Below, piece by piece: positions 19,305 through 31,891 of a stretch of DNA of 64,000 bases. The notes under the pieces were generated by a model. It searched no databases. It was not told where the DNA came from and saw nothing but the letters and a program-made list of their open reading frames with translations. The stretch comes from Cafeteria roenbergensis (Eukaryota > Sar > Bigyra > Bicosoecida > Cafeteriaceae). The DNA lies in assembly GCA_008330645.1 (NCBI GenBank), contig VLTN01000009.1, positions 62,001 to 126,000 on the forward strand, written 5' to 3'. Made by a program: the position numbers and the translations under genes. Positions within the stretch are counted from its first letter, which is position 1, and the number at the start of each line of letters is the position of its first letter.

Positions 19305-20468
19305 ATGGCGGACCCGATGCGCAGGCAGGAGGCCCTGCGGATTGTGTACGGGATCCAGACCACGTCCGTCCGAAGGCGCACGCCCCCTGGCATGCTCGGG
19401 CTGCGCAAGGCAGTCTGGGCCTGGTTCCGACAGGTGCTCACTGACGAGGAGCGCGCCATGGTGAGTCCCAACAGCGCCCGCCACGCCAGCAGCCGACGGC
19501 GTCGCGCCACAAGCGAGAGGCCGCCGCTTTCCGGCGCCCGCTCCGCCCGGGGGCGGCCGGAGCAGGGGGCGCGAGGCCACACGCTTTTGCGTGCTCGTCA
19601 CAGCCGGGCACACCCCGCCTCAACTCTGCCGCAGCGCCCGCTTCAAGCCCCGCCCAGCCCGGCCGCTCCGCCCCACGGGCTGCTGATCGGTGCCGCGTTT
19701 GCCTCTGAGTTTGGGAGCCGGTCGCGGGCCGCTGTCCGGCGCGCTGTGGCGCGGGACGGAGCAGAAGCCGTGGCAAAGCCTCTCGAGCACGCCCGTCTCA
19801 TCGATGGCGACTGCTGCCGGCAGCGCGCGGGTGGGCCGAGTCCTGGGGGCCTTGCGGTGGAACGGCGCCGCCCTTGACAACCGGGGCGGGGGCGGGGGAT
19901 GGGGGAGGGACGCCAGGCCAAGCCGGGGCGCGCCGGCGTCAGGGGAGCTCGATGGCGGCAGCGGCCTGGCTGGCTCGCCGGCGCCGCGCCGAGCGCCTGC
20001 CATGCCGGCCTGGGCTCTGTGCCGCGCAGCTCGATGCAAGCGTTGCACCAGGACCTTGCGCGTGCGGGCCTGCGCTTGCGATGCGACGCTCCTGCGCTCC
20101 ACCCTGCACGCGGCGCTTTCGCTCCGCAGGTGTTTTGCCTCGTCGACAGGCAATGGTGCCTCTTCGTGAAGGACCTGTTCCAGTCCAACGCTGACAAGAA
20201 CTGCGACGGCGTGTTCGTTTTCGCCAACGCGCAGCCCAAGCGGCGCGGGTCTGCGGGGCCGAGGCGCAGCACCTCGCCAGCGCCTCGCCCGTCCTCGAAG
20301 CGCATGCTCGTCAGCCCGGAGGGGAAGACGACGAGCAGGGTTGCCGAGTCTGGCAGCACTGCCTCCCCTCTCGCGCAGCCGATGTTTATTTCGTGGAAGG
20401 AGCTGGAGGAGGCCTGGGCCGCGCACCTGAAGCAGCAGCAGCGGCGGGCGCGCGACGCCGAGCCGAGC

Positions 20469-20501
<33 letters not shown>

Positions 20502-23500
20502 TGGCAGTCCGCGGGAATGCCTGGGGCACGGCCGCCGCTCGCCACCTCGGGGCCCCTTGCGGACACCAGCCTGCCCGCTGACATGCTGGCCTGGCGAAAC
20601 GCCAGCCGGCGGCTGCAGGATTGTGCGCGACTTCTCGACTCGCGATGCGGGTACGACACGCTCACGCTGTCCAAGGAGCTGCTTCGCAACCCGGTGGCCG
20701 CCGAGGCCGTGCTCACGGACGTGTCGGCCGGCCGGTTTCTCACCCACCAGCCCCCGCGCGACACCATCACGGGGATGCCCCGCTCGATGGCGCTTCAGGC
20801 GCGCCGCAAGGGGTGGTCTGAGTACCACCGCTTCGCCGCGCCCACGTCGCCGGCCTCCGGCGCCGGGTGCCTCCCGTGGTACCTGTCCCTCCCCGCCCAC
20901 ACTGTGGGCTCCATCGTCGCGCACCGCCTCGAGCTAGCCCTCTGGCACGCCTTCTGGGAGTGGCAGTCCACCCTCCACCGCGCCGCCAGGCCCCTTCTCC
21001 CCCGCATCCCCGAGACTGGCGTGGCAGCCACCAGGCACCCGCACGACGCGGCCGCGGCCCCGGCCGCGGCTACGGCTTCGACCGCCGCCGCGGCGGCGGC
21101 AGGGGCGGCTCCCCCGTCAGGTTTGGCTTCTGCTGGCGCTGCTGCTGCTGCTGCTGCTGCCGCCCGAGCCCCTGCCTCGAGGGCGTCGGCAGCAAGCGCA
21201 GCCACCGGGGGCGGCGGGCCAGGCTTCTGCAGCCCGGCCTCCTCCCAAGCCCGCCTCGCCCCGCGGGGTGCGGCGGCAGTGCCTGGCAGCGAGGCGGATA
21301 CGGACGCCGACCTCGACGCCGACCATGCCTCAGGCCCGGGGCCCGGCAAGGGTGGCGCGACTGCGGCGTCCACGGCTGGGGCGAAAGGCTCAACACAGGC
21401 CGCTGCGCCGGGAACCCACGCCTCGGCGGCGGAAGCCGCCACGGAGGCCTCCGCGGGCTCTGGGCCGGCATCTGCTCCTTCCGCCCCCGCGCCCGCACCC
21501 GCGCCCGCGCCGGTGCCGGTGTCCGTGTCAGGGATGTCGTCTGGGTCCCTGTCAGCGCGCCGCCTGGCAGCCCGTATCGGGGAGGAGCACAGCTGGTCCA
21601 CGGACCAGGGCGTGATGGCTGACGCGCGGGCGGCGCTCTCAATCCTCAGGCTGGGCACAGCCTCGCCCTCGCGGAGGGAGCGCGAGCGGGCCAGGCGCCG
21701 CCACCGCCGGCATGAGGCGTCGCGGGCGCGGCTTCTCGGCCGCATCGGCCAGGCCGGCACCCTCGACCTGCCGCCCGCCAACTCCTCCGGGACGCTCCCT
21801 GCCGACCGCCGCGCCGCCCGCGATGGCCCCGCCGCTGGCGCGGCTGACGATGCCACGGCGCGAGGCGACAGCGGCTCGGTCGACGAGTCGGACGCCGCTG
21901 CTCGCCGCGAAGGGGGCGGGGCCGGGGGCGGCCACCCGAGCGACGCTGGGCCTGGAGCACCGGCGGCTGAGGATTCCGCCGCCGCCGCGGATGCTGCTGC
22001 TGCTGGCGCAGGTACTGGTGCTGGTGCGGGCGCGGGCGCGGCATGCCTTGAGGTGGAGGGGTCAGATGACGATGAGGACGGGGAGGACGGCGTCCCGCTT
22101 GGAGCCTCCTGCAGCGCGGCCGGGCGCAGCTCCGTGTGGAACGTGCCCGCGTCGCCCAGCAGCTTCACCATGTCCGGGTGCGCTGCTGGGGCGGGAACGG
22201 CGCGTACGACGTCGTCGTCGGGGCGCAACGCATCGGCGGCCCGCAGGCTTCGCCGCAAGCGGCGGAGGCGTGGCGGGGGCGGAGGTGGCGGCCGCAGTCA
22301 GAACGGCAGCAAGCGCGGCGGGGCTTGCCACGCATTCTCCAGTTCTCGCACGGCAGAGGCCATGTCGCTCCGCGCAACGTCGTCCGTTGTGTCGGCAACT
22401 GGCACGGCGCCGGGCGGACCGGGAAACACAACGGTCGCAAGCGGCTTTCAGCTGTCCGGCCCGGCATCTGGCCAGAGCCTTGGATGGGGCCACCTCGGCG
22501 GCCTGGACACGGGCACGACTCGGTCAGCGCAGGCGGCGACTGGCCGCAACCCGCGCCGCGGCGACGGCCACCTCGACAGCCGCCCGGCGGGCGCAGCTGG
22601 TGCCGGGGCGGCCGCGGCGGCTGCGTCGCTGGCCCTGGCGTACCCGTCGCCTGCTTCGCACGGCGGGACCCACGGCCGTCCGGGCGGCTCCGGGCAGGCG
22701 GAGGTGGGTACCGCGCCTCCGGCACTCGCTGCTGCGGAGGGCTGCCCGCCGTGCGCTGCCCGCGGCCGCAGCGGGTCGGGGCCCGCCCCGCACCCGACTG
22801 TGTCGGCGCCCCACCAGCGGGCCGCGGACGCGGCGTCCGCTGGCGTCGCGGCCGGCGCCGCACCCCTGGGTGCCGTGCTCCCGGCGGACGCCGGCGCTCC
22901 CGAGGGCCGCTCGGCGGGCCGGGCAGCGGCCGGCAGCGGCGGGCGCAGCGGCAGCGAGTGCGGCCAGTGCAGCAGCGGCGGCGAGGAGGCTCGCTCGGGC
23001 AGCCTCGCCCCGCCCGCCTTTGCATTCACAACAGCGCGGGTGAGGGCCATGCGTGGGCTGCCGCGCGCCCTTGGGCTGGGCGTCCTCGCCCCCAGCAGAG
23101 ATAGTCTCGTGTCCAGGGCCCACCTCGCGCGCTTCTGGGACGGCCTCTCCCTCGCCGACCGGCGGAAGCTTCTCACCGGCAGCCTCCCGGATTCGGGCGC
23201 CCAGCCGACAGCCGTGTCCTCGGGGATGTCGCTCTCGCCCCCGCGCCACGTCGCCAGGACTTCGGCCCCCCTGCAGGAACACCACCACCAGCGCCAGCAG
23301 GAGCAGAGCGATGCCTCGCACCCGCCCAGCCACGCCAGCCTGGCCAGCCCAATGCTGACTGCCCAGGACGGCGAGGCCGCCAGCTCCAGCGCCACCGCGC
23401 TGGCGCCCCGCTCGGCGGCGCCCTCCCTCTCGGGCTCGGTGAGCGGCCCCAGCCTCGCCGCCCACCAGGGGGCCGACGCCTTCTCGCAGCCCAACGCTTG

Positions 23501-25115
23501 CGACGGCTGCCGCGGCAGCCACGCGACTGCCCACGCGGGCATGGGCTCAGGGCCCAAGTGCGGGGGCGCTGCGCTCGACGGGTGCTGCCCCGCCTCCCGC
23601 CCGCTCCAGGGTCTGTCGGAGCTGGACAGGGCGCTGTGCGCGTCGCTCGGGGGACTGGCCCCGGAGGGGGACGCCGGTGCGTCGGTGGCGTCGTGGCGCG
23701 CGTCAGTCATGTCGGCAGCGTCGCCCACGGCAGCCGGCGACGCGGCCCCACTCCAGAGCCGGTCTGGCGAGCGGCGGTTTAGCGTGGACCGCAGCCAGCA
23801 GCGCCGCCGTGGCGCCGCCCATTCCCGCGCGCCGGCTGCCACGTCACCGAGCTTCGTCAGCCCGGCGGCCGCCCCCTCCGTAGCCACCGCCACCAGCGCG
23901 GGAGCCCCCGGGGCGGCCAGCACTGGCCCAGAGCGGCCCTCGGCCACCATCTCCCCGTCTGCCGGCCCGTCGTGCCTTGCCGTGGGCCCATCAACGCAGG
24001 CCGCCAACGCCGCTGTCCAGAGCTCCGCGGACCCGCGGACGGCGACTTCCCCCGCCGCCGTCGCTTCTGGGCACGGCGGCGCACTCCAGAAGCTGCTCCA
24101 TCGCGCTGGCAGCGCCTCGTCCGGCCTCAAAACCGACGTTCACCTCACAGCCGCCGCGGGTGCCTGCGAGCCCGACGCCGTGTACTGCGCAGACGCCCCA
24201 GCCGCCCAGGTCATCGCCGTCCGCCTTTCTCGCCGCTCCGTCTCGGAAACGGAGCCGTTGCCTCGCAACGCCGATGAGCGCAACCAGAAGCAGCACAAGC
24301 ACGAGCACGAGAACCAGCAGCTGGGGGGAGGCGAGAGCCCGGCCAAGGCCGCTGGCGCCTCTGCCGACAGCGCGCTCCGTTCGGCACCAAAGTCGGCAGC
24401 AGCGGCAGCTGGCGCGACTTCAGCAGCTGACCAGGAAGGGCCGCTCGCCCCGGCTGCTCTGGCCCACGACGCGGCCGGGCCAGTCTCGGACCGGCCAGCC
24501 GCTGCCGACGTTGGCACCGGCCCTCTGGACGCCGACTCGCCATCGGATTCCGACGCTCTTTCCAAGATTGACAAGGACGCCCACGCCTCCGCCGCAGAGC
24601 TGGCAGAGCCGACTGCGGACACCTGGCCGCTGTGCTGCGAGACGTGGGCCGGAGACGCGGTGATGGCGTCGCTGTTCCAGATTCCGCTGGACAGGCTAGG
24701 GACGAAGCAAGAGGCCGCTGCCCGTGGCGTGGGCCGGAGGCTCGCGTCTGCCTGGGCTCGCGGTTTCGCGGGGATGGACTTGCACATGCCGCTTGTGGAG
24801 CGCGGGAGCGGCCGGCCAGTTCTGCAGTCGGCTGCAGCGGCGCCCGCGGCGGAAGCTGCGGGCGCCGCGCCACAGGCCCGGGGAAGCGGTTTGCCGGTGG
24901 CTGCGGTGGTCTGCGACAGCGGAGCTGCGGCCTTTGGTGTGGCTGCAGGAGCGCTGCCAGGGGGCAAGGCCAGCGCTGCGGCCGTGGCAGACGGGGAGGC
25001 GAAGCCCTGTGCCCCAGAGGGCGCGGGCACGACAGACACGGGGGCGAGCGGCACTGGCGGCACCAGCACCAGCGGCAAGGGCAGTGGCGGCGCTGGTGGC
25101 GGTGGCGGTGGAGAA

Positions 25116-25147
<32 letters not shown>

Positions 25148-28100
25148 ATCTGGGCGCGGCCGGAGGGGCAGCAGCGGCACCGCCAAGCGAGGATCGCGGG
25201 GCGGCAAGCGCAGCGGGAAGAAGTACCGCGGCCGCAGCGACCATGCAGGGGAGGGAGGTGCGGACGGCGACGACGGTGACGACAGCAGCGACGACGACCA
25301 ACGCCGCCGCGCGACTGGTCTGCCAACGGAGCACGACGGAGCCGACGGCCCCGCCAAGCCCAAGTCACGCCGGCGTCGCAGGGCTGCCGGCGCCAACGAA
25401 GGCGCTGCCGCTCAAGACGACGCGCGCGGTGGCGCTGCCGGCGCCGGCCACAGCGAGGAGGACCATAGCGATGACGACAGACGCAAGGGCAAGGGCACGG
25501 GCGGGGCGGCGGCAGCAGCTCCCGAGCCAGCACCAGCAGCAGCCAAGGCTGCCCGCAGAAAGCACTCTGCTGGCCAGGTCGGGGTGCGTAGCGTGAGCTG
25601 TGGCACGGCGAGCAGGGCCGACACAGCCGGTCCGAGCAGCGGCAGCGGCAGCGGTGGCGGTGGCGGCGGCGGTGGCAGCGGCGGCGCAAGTGCCGCGGCC
25701 AGTGGCCGCAAGTCGCGGCGGAAGCCTCGCAGCCCCGCCCGCGCCGCTGCCGCCGCTGCACGGGCCTCTGCCGACGCCGTGACGCCCATCGCGCCTCCCG
25801 ACGCCTCCTCCTTTTCTCCTCCGGGCACCATGGCGTCCTCCCATCGCATGGTCGAGGCGGTGCATGTGCCGGCGCCGGCGTCGTCCGGCCTGGCCTCGCT
25901 CCAGCCCCCCGCGGCCGCGGACCCGTTCCGCCGCTCCGGGAAGCCCGTGACCGCATTCTCCGGCACGGCCCCTGGGTCGGGGGGAGCCGACCCCGCCTCC
26001 AAGAACACATCGCCCTCCTCGTGGGGACCGGGGGGCCGGTCGCCCGTTGCCATTCGCCGCCCTCGGCCCCCCTCTTGCGAGGCCGGGACCAGCGCGTCGT
26101 CGCTAGACTTCCTCTCCCCGAGCGCTCACCGCTCCGGCAGGCGCGTGAACCCCTCCCCCTCCCCCAAGTCCACCGGCGCCCCCGGCCCCGCGGAGGGAGG
26201 CTCCCAGGTGGAGGCAATGCTGCTTGAGCCCTTCTCCGGCGATGCCACGTCATCCACGGCGCGCAGCCTCTTTGGAGCCGCCGCCGCTGCAAAGTCCTCG
26301 TCCGCCTCCGCCCCCGTGTCCGAGGGCGAGGCCGGGTCCGGGCCGCCGTCGCAGGCAGCCTCGGAGCTTGGTGCTCGGCCCCACTCCTCGTCCTCGGCGG
26401 CGGGCAGCCCGTCGCGGCAGCGCGCCGCCCGTGCCAGCGGCGGGGAGGACCATGACGGCGACGGCGCGCTGCCGCCCAGCACCCACTGCGGTCCGCCCAG
26501 CCCTCAGCGGCCGGCTGCCGCCACGCAGCCAGAGGCTGCTGCTCCCTGCGCCAGCGCAACCACCCACTCGTTGGCGACAGCCACGGCCTCCACAGGCACC
26601 GACGCCGCGACCAGCGCCCCCCGGCAGCCAGCGCCTGCGCCCGAGCCTGCGCCGGTTAGCGCTGCTGCTGCGGCGCCCCGCCCCGCTCCGTCGGCAGTGC
26701 CGCTCTGGCGGCAGGGCCTTCCACAGGCCCGCCCTGCGGCCGCGAGCCACGCCCCCGCTGCGGCATTGCCCCAGCTGCCGGCGACGGCGCCCGTCTCAGC
26801 GGCAGTCACCGCGCCTGCGGCAGCTGCCCCGCCCGTCCCAGTAACGGACGAACCGCCGGCCGGCGTGCCTGTGCACAGCCATGCCATCGCGGCGCCCTGC
26901 GCGCAGGACGCGGCCTCCTTCGCCCCGCCCCAGCTCGAGGTGGAGCTCGACTGCCCGCCCGACCACGGCTGGCTGCAGGCATGGCTGGGGGACGAGATCC
27001 TTGCCCACAAGCAGTGGGCGCTCGAGCACGCCCAGTGGCGCCGCGGGGCGGAGCTGGCGGCCGTGTGGCGCGTGCTGGTGCTCTCCCAGCAGCACTGCGC
27101 GGGCGAGGCCCGCCGCAGTCGCTCCGCCCGCTCCAGGCGCACGCGTCGGGTGCGCCCGTCGGGCGTGACCGTGCGTATCTTCGGCTCGATGATCAGCGGC
27201 CTCGCCCTGCCCCTCTCCGACGTCGACGTCGTTCTGGAGGGCGCCTCGGAGCGCGACTTCCACGCCACGGCCCAGGCCCTCCGCCAGCAGGCGTGGGTGC
27301 GCAGCTCCAAGGAGATCATGTACACGTCCGTGCCCATCATCAAGGTGGTCACGACCCAGCCTGCGTACCAGGCAACCTCGCTCGCTTCGCGCTCACCCCT
27401 CGCCGACCTCCCGTCCTCCGTCGCCTCGCTCTCCAGGTCGGCCCTCGATTCCCCGGCGGTCCCTGGCGCCGCGGCCGCCTCGGCCGCCTCGGCCTCCGCC
27501 ATCGTGTCCGCGGCCGCCGTCGCCTCCGCCGGGCTCCAGGACCGCATTGACGCCGGCATCGAGACGAGCGGTGGCTTCACCTCGTCGGGCGCGGGGCAAG
27601 CCTCGGCCAAGCCGCCCCCCTCGCCAGCGGAGGCCGCGGAGGCGGCGGCGCCGTCGGCGGCAGCGGCAGCGGTTCCGGCAGAGCTGCATGGAGCGCGTCA
27701 ACCAGCAGCTGCTGCAGGGGCGTCTGTGGGGGAAATGGCTGCGGCGCCGTCAGCTGAAGCCACGCCAGCAGCAGCACCGTCTGCTCCAAGCGCGGCAGGA
27801 GCAGCGCCCCACTGCCAGAGTGAGGCCCACGGGACAGCCACAGACGCGGCCAAGGACTCGCCTGCCTCCAGAAGCTCCGCCTCTGGGGCGTCGGGGCTTG
27901 CCGCTCCGCCCCGAGCCGCCCAGGCCGGCGGCGCGGCAGGCGGCCGTCACGCCGACCCCCCCCAGCGCAGCGACGGCGAGTGGGCGGTCCAGCTCGACCT
28001 TACCATGCACACGCCCATGCACCGGGGGCTGCTTACGACCGAGTTCGCCATGAACAGCGTCGCCGCGGTGCCAGCCCTTGCCCCCCTCGTGCTCTTCTTC

Positions 28101-31100
28101 AAGCACGTTCTCAGGGCGGCCGACCTCCACGACAGCGCCACGGGCGGCCTCCCCTCCTACGCCGTCCTCGTCATCGTTAGGGCCTACCTTGAGTCGCCGG
28201 CCGCACTCGCAGCCGCCGCCCAGCACGGCGGCAGCACGCTCACGCCCTCGCCGCCCGCGCAGGCGCAGGCGCAGGCGCCGGCACAGGCGCAGGCGCCCGT
28301 CCCGGCAAGCGGAAGCGGCCAGCGCGGAGCCCACCTGCCGCTGGCAGGTCACCTGCACGCCCAGGGCAACGACCTGGCGCGTCCGCTCCCGTGGCAGGCG
28401 CCGGCCTCCAGCCAACCCCCCCGGTCGGTCACTGCCCCGGCGCTGGCGTCGGTCGTCGCCTCCGCAGCTGCGGCAGGGCACGCCACCGAGCATGCGCCCG
28501 CCGCGCACACCAATGCGCCGGTGTCGGTCGCTGCCTCCGGCATGCCGGCGCAGCCCGCGCTCGAGGGGCTGGGCAGGACTGCATCGCCCGCGGGCACCGC
28601 TTCAGCCGCCGCTGCCGCCGCCGCCGCCGCCGCGAGGGCCGCGCCGGTGCTCGGGCCGTGGGGCGTGCGCAGCGGCGCGGCCGTGCTCTCTGGCGAGCAG
28701 CCGTCAGCCATGCTGCCCGCCTCCACCCTGCAGGCCCGCCGCGGTCTCGGCGTCGCGATGGACGACAGCATGACGGCGTCACACATCGTGCATCGGGCGA
28801 GTGAGGCGCACGGTCCCGTCCGCGCCAGCGCAGGCGCCGGCGCTTCCGGAGTTGCAGACGGAAGGTTGGGGGCTGCTCCTGTCCCGGCAGCGCCGTCGCA
28901 GGGCAGCGCCTCGACGCGGCACCACAGCCAGAGCGACGCGTCGCTCGCCGCTGCAGCGGATACGCCGTCCGTGGCCGCGTCCGAGGCGGGCTCTGCTGCG
29001 CGCGAGGGCAAGCACGGCTCCCGGAGGACCCGCCGCCGCGGCCGCCGGTCCGGCGGCGATGCTGGCGTCTCAGCGCCGGGCCGCGTCGGCGCTGCGACGG
29101 GCGACGGCGTCGGCCTGCGCTTGCAAGCTGACGGCTCCCAGGCGGGTGTGGCCGCCACGAGTCAGCTCATGCACGTCCACATGCCGCCGCTGCATATGTC
29201 GGCAGACTCTCTCGACGCGGGGGGCGTGGTGTCCTGGCGAGGCCATGGCGGGTCGTTCGGCCCTGCCGACGGCATCGGCGGCCGCGCAAGCGACGACGAC
29301 GACGACGAAGATGACGAAGATGATGAAGATGACGACGACGGCGGCGGCGGCGGCGAGGGCAACGACGATGAGGACGACGGCGGTGACGAGACCTGCAGCG
29401 GTAGCGGCAGCAGCGCACTTCACTCCAGCGAGGGGGGCCTGGACGGCCGTGGCGACGGCGCCGACGTCGCCGGCGTCACAGGCGTCGCTGGTGGGCTCGC
29501 CTCCGGCCGCCGCCGCTCCCGACGAAGCAAGGGCGGCATTCCGTCGTCGGCCAGCTCGGCGCCCGGCAGCCCCCAGCGCACGCAGGCTGCTGGCGAGGCG
29601 GAGCAGCGTGCCGCCCGCATGGGCATTCAGTCCGGCCGCGTCGCCGGCGCCCGCGCTCTCGACGTTGACAGCTTGCCCTTCCATCACGCCGGCAGCATCG
29701 CCGTGCCCCAGGCCGGTGGCGGCATCGCCGCGGCGCAGCCGTCTCGTGTGGCTGCGCCGCCGCTGCACGCCGCGCCGTCTGACGCCGGCAGGCCCCCCAC
29801 CGCGGGGCGCCCAGGCGCTGGCGGCAGTTGCGGCGCCGCCGTCCCCGGTGACGCTGAGGCAGCAGCTGCCGCCGCAGTTGCCATGTCGGGCGAGAATCAG
29901 GCGACCAGGCTTCGACCCGGCAGCGCCGGCCCCGGCCGCCGCGCCTCCGAGGGCGACGTGTCCGCAGCGAGCCGGGGCGCAGGGCAGGGCTTCGGCGCGG
30001 CCCCCGAGGCAGGCGGAGCGGGCCAGCCGGCCCAGCCACGCCACCCTCACGCCGCGATGGTCGGTGTGCCCCCCTTCCCCGGGGCGCCGCTCCACACGGG
30101 CCAGCGCCACCCAGTTGGGTTCCTCCCCACCGGCGCCATTCCGCTCCAGCGTGTCATGAGGGTTCCCCCGCAGGGGGCGCCGTCAACCATGCTGCCCGGC
30201 GGGCCGCCCTTCCCGCTCCGCGCCCCCGTGGTGGTGGCCTCGGCCCACTCTGCCCGAACCGCGCCCTCCCCCGCGGCCCACTCCTCGGCCTCGTCCGTGC
30301 AGTTCTCCCCCCGCACGCCGAGCGGCCGCCCTCCCGCCGCGTTCATCCCGGCCGACGCCGCCCCTCACGTCGTGCTCCGCCGGCCCTCCGTGTCCAGCGT
30401 CGCGTCGCGCCACACCGCGACGGCCTTCCCTCCGGGCATGTCCCCCTCCTCGGGCCAGGCCTCGCCGCGCATGCTGCCGGCGAGCTCCGGCTCTGTCACG
30501 CCCATGGGCGCATCCCACGCCTCGCCGGCCCTTGCCCCCCACCCCGGATTCGTGCCGCACGGCGGCTCCGCGTCGGCGCTGCAGCAGCACCAAGGCTTGC
30601 ACCCCCACCCCCACCCCCACCCTCACCCTCACCATCTCTTGCCGCCGCCACACCACCAGCCGCACCAGCTCGCTCACCAGGTGGTCGTGACCTCGCAGCC
30701 CGGATCCCTCCAGCCGGCGCCGGCCATGCACGCGCAGCGCCACCTCCCGCCCCCCATGCAGCCCGTGGCAGAAGCCCCCGCCCCGGCAGCGCAGCCGACC
30801 TCGGCACCGGCGGGCGCTTCTGCCGCCTGGCCCGTCGGCATGGTCGCGTCTAGCCGCGACGTTGACGCGGAGGCGGCCGACGCGCCCCCAGAGTCCCACG
30901 AGGCTGACGCCGACCCCGCAGCGGCGGGCGGCACGGCTTCCTGGCGGGGCAAGAACACGCGGCGCGTCCGGACGTCGCAGCGGCGCGTTCGGGCCGTGGA
31001 GTCGGAAGCGGCGCACCTCCGTCCCACAGCCAGCGTCGCTGCGGACCCCGCTGCGCCAGCGGCGGCCCATGAGCCGGCGGCAGCACCCGAGCACACGCGG

Positions 31101-31673
31101 ACCATCGGGGCGCAGACGAGCCTGCCCGCGCAGACCGTGGGGGCGCTCGCGCTGGGGCTGCTTCGGTTCGTTGCCGAGGACATTGACCAGCGCGAGGTGG
31201 CCGTGGCGCTGCCGCAGTCGCTAGAGGTGCACGCCAGGCTCAAGCCCGAGGCCCGCGCGTACATCGGCATCGGGACCGCGGGCGGCGTGGGCCCGCTGGT
31301 GCCCAAGAACTGCGGGCTCCTGGCCCAGCCCACGAGCGAGGACCCTGTTGTGGTGCTTGACCCGCTCGACCCGTCGCTGACGTCAAACGTGGCCCGCTCG
31401 TGTTTCCGCTTCTCGCAAGTGCGGACCCACTGCCGCGCGCTGCTGGAGCAGCTGTCGTCGCTGACTCCGCAGCGAGTGCGCGCGGCCTCGGACGCCACCG
31501 ACGCCCTTTTCACGTCGCCGCTGCCTCGGGGAAGGGACGAGCCGCCGCGCCGCGTGTCCCGGCTCCTGCGCAGGCTGCCAGTGCTCTGCGAGGCGCTCGG
31601 CATCCGCCCCCACACCACAAGCGGCAGGCCCTCTGGGCCCGTCGCAGCGACTGCAGGGACGCCGCGAGCATAA
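19305..31673 (+). CDS. Giant non-canonical poly(A) polymerase-like nucleotidyltransferase (Trf4/PAPD5 superfamily), spliced 19305-19460 + 20130-31673
   Basis: Predicted 3'-nucleotidyltransferase of the Pol-beta/Trf4 type, a class that tails RNAs for surveillance or processing in nucleus or cytoplasm. Spliced length is about 3,899 residues, versus several hundred to ~1,500 in known relatives. Evidence: GS motif FGSMISGLALPLSDVDVVLEG (Gly ~2404) with catalytic Asp ~2416 and ~2418; SVPIIKVVTT downstream; third catalytic Asp ~2675 in VQLDLTMH; central-domain helix LVLFFKHVLR and GGLPSYAVLVIVRAYLE; and a PAP-associated C-terminal segment (nt ~31.14-31.45 kb) with VVLDPLDPSLTSNVARSCFRFS. The N-terminal ~100 residues plus the region at nt 20.58-20.98 kb (ending VAHRLELALWHAFWEW) recall, from memory, the N-terminal module of large plant MEE44-type nucleotidyltransferases; this is tentative. 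The remainder is Ala/Gly/Ser/Pro low complexity with Asp, Gly and His-Pro tracts. The exon 1 start is chosen because it splices in phase into the long frame. Confidence 0.9.
19461..20129 (+). other. Spliceosomal-type intron of the nucleotidyltransferase gene
   Basis: The donor is ATG|GTGAGT at 19460/19461 and the acceptor is a pyrimidine-rich stretch ending GCTCCGCAG at 20129. Exon 1 is exactly 52 codons, so the intron is phase 0 and exon 2 enters the long frame directly (VFCLVDRQW). An in-frame TGA at 19875-19877 inside the intron means exon 1 can only reach the body of the protein by splicing. An in-frame ATG at 19899 lies within the intron and could start an N-terminally different form if unspliced. 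Confidence 0.8.
20467..20502. repeat. GAGCCG hexanucleotide tract
   Basis: Tandem GAGCCG units that encode alternating Glu-Pro in the nucleotidyltransferase N-terminal region. Confidence 0.85.
25087..25146. repeat. GGC-rich triplet tract encoding poly-Gly
   Basis: Imperfect GGC/GGT triplets, nearly pure GGC from 25114. They encode a glycine run with one Glu inside the disordered region of the nucleotidyltransferase. Confidence 0.85.
29291..29341. repeat. GAC/GAT/GAA triplet tract encoding an acidic run
   Basis: Encodes an Asp/Glu run followed by glycines. It lies inside the large insertion that separates the central domain of the nucleotidyltransferase from its PAP-associated segment. Confidence 0.85.
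30600..30650. repeat. CACCCC-type tract encoding His-Pro repeats
   Basis: Tandem CACCCC/CACCCT hexamers encode alternating His-Pro, followed by a His/Pro/Gln/Leu-rich stretch. It is part of the same disordered insertion in the nucleotidyltransferase. Confidence 0.8.
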
Positions 31674-31722
31674 GCGGCCCTCCTGCTCTCGGCCTTCGTT
31701 GACGTGTGACTCCAGTGCGCAC

Positions 31723-31739
31723 GTGTGTGTGTGTGTGTG
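31723..31739. repeat. GT dinucleotide microsatellite in the convergent spacer
   Basis: About eight GT units in the 218-bp gap (31674-31891) between the stop codons of the convergent nucleotidyltransferase and methyltransferase genes. This gap must hold both 3' ends. I see no clear AATAAA-type polyadenylation signal. Confidence 0.85.
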
Positions 31740-31891
31740 AGGAGTCGCACCTGCTTGCACTTGCTTCGCTCAATCCCCCTATGTGCTGGGATCGCGAGCG
31801 TGCCCCGCACACAGTCGGCCCGCTGTTTTTCCGGAACTGACACAAGCCGTCGCATCGCCAAGGACTGAGCATTGGGTGTTTTCTCCGACGC

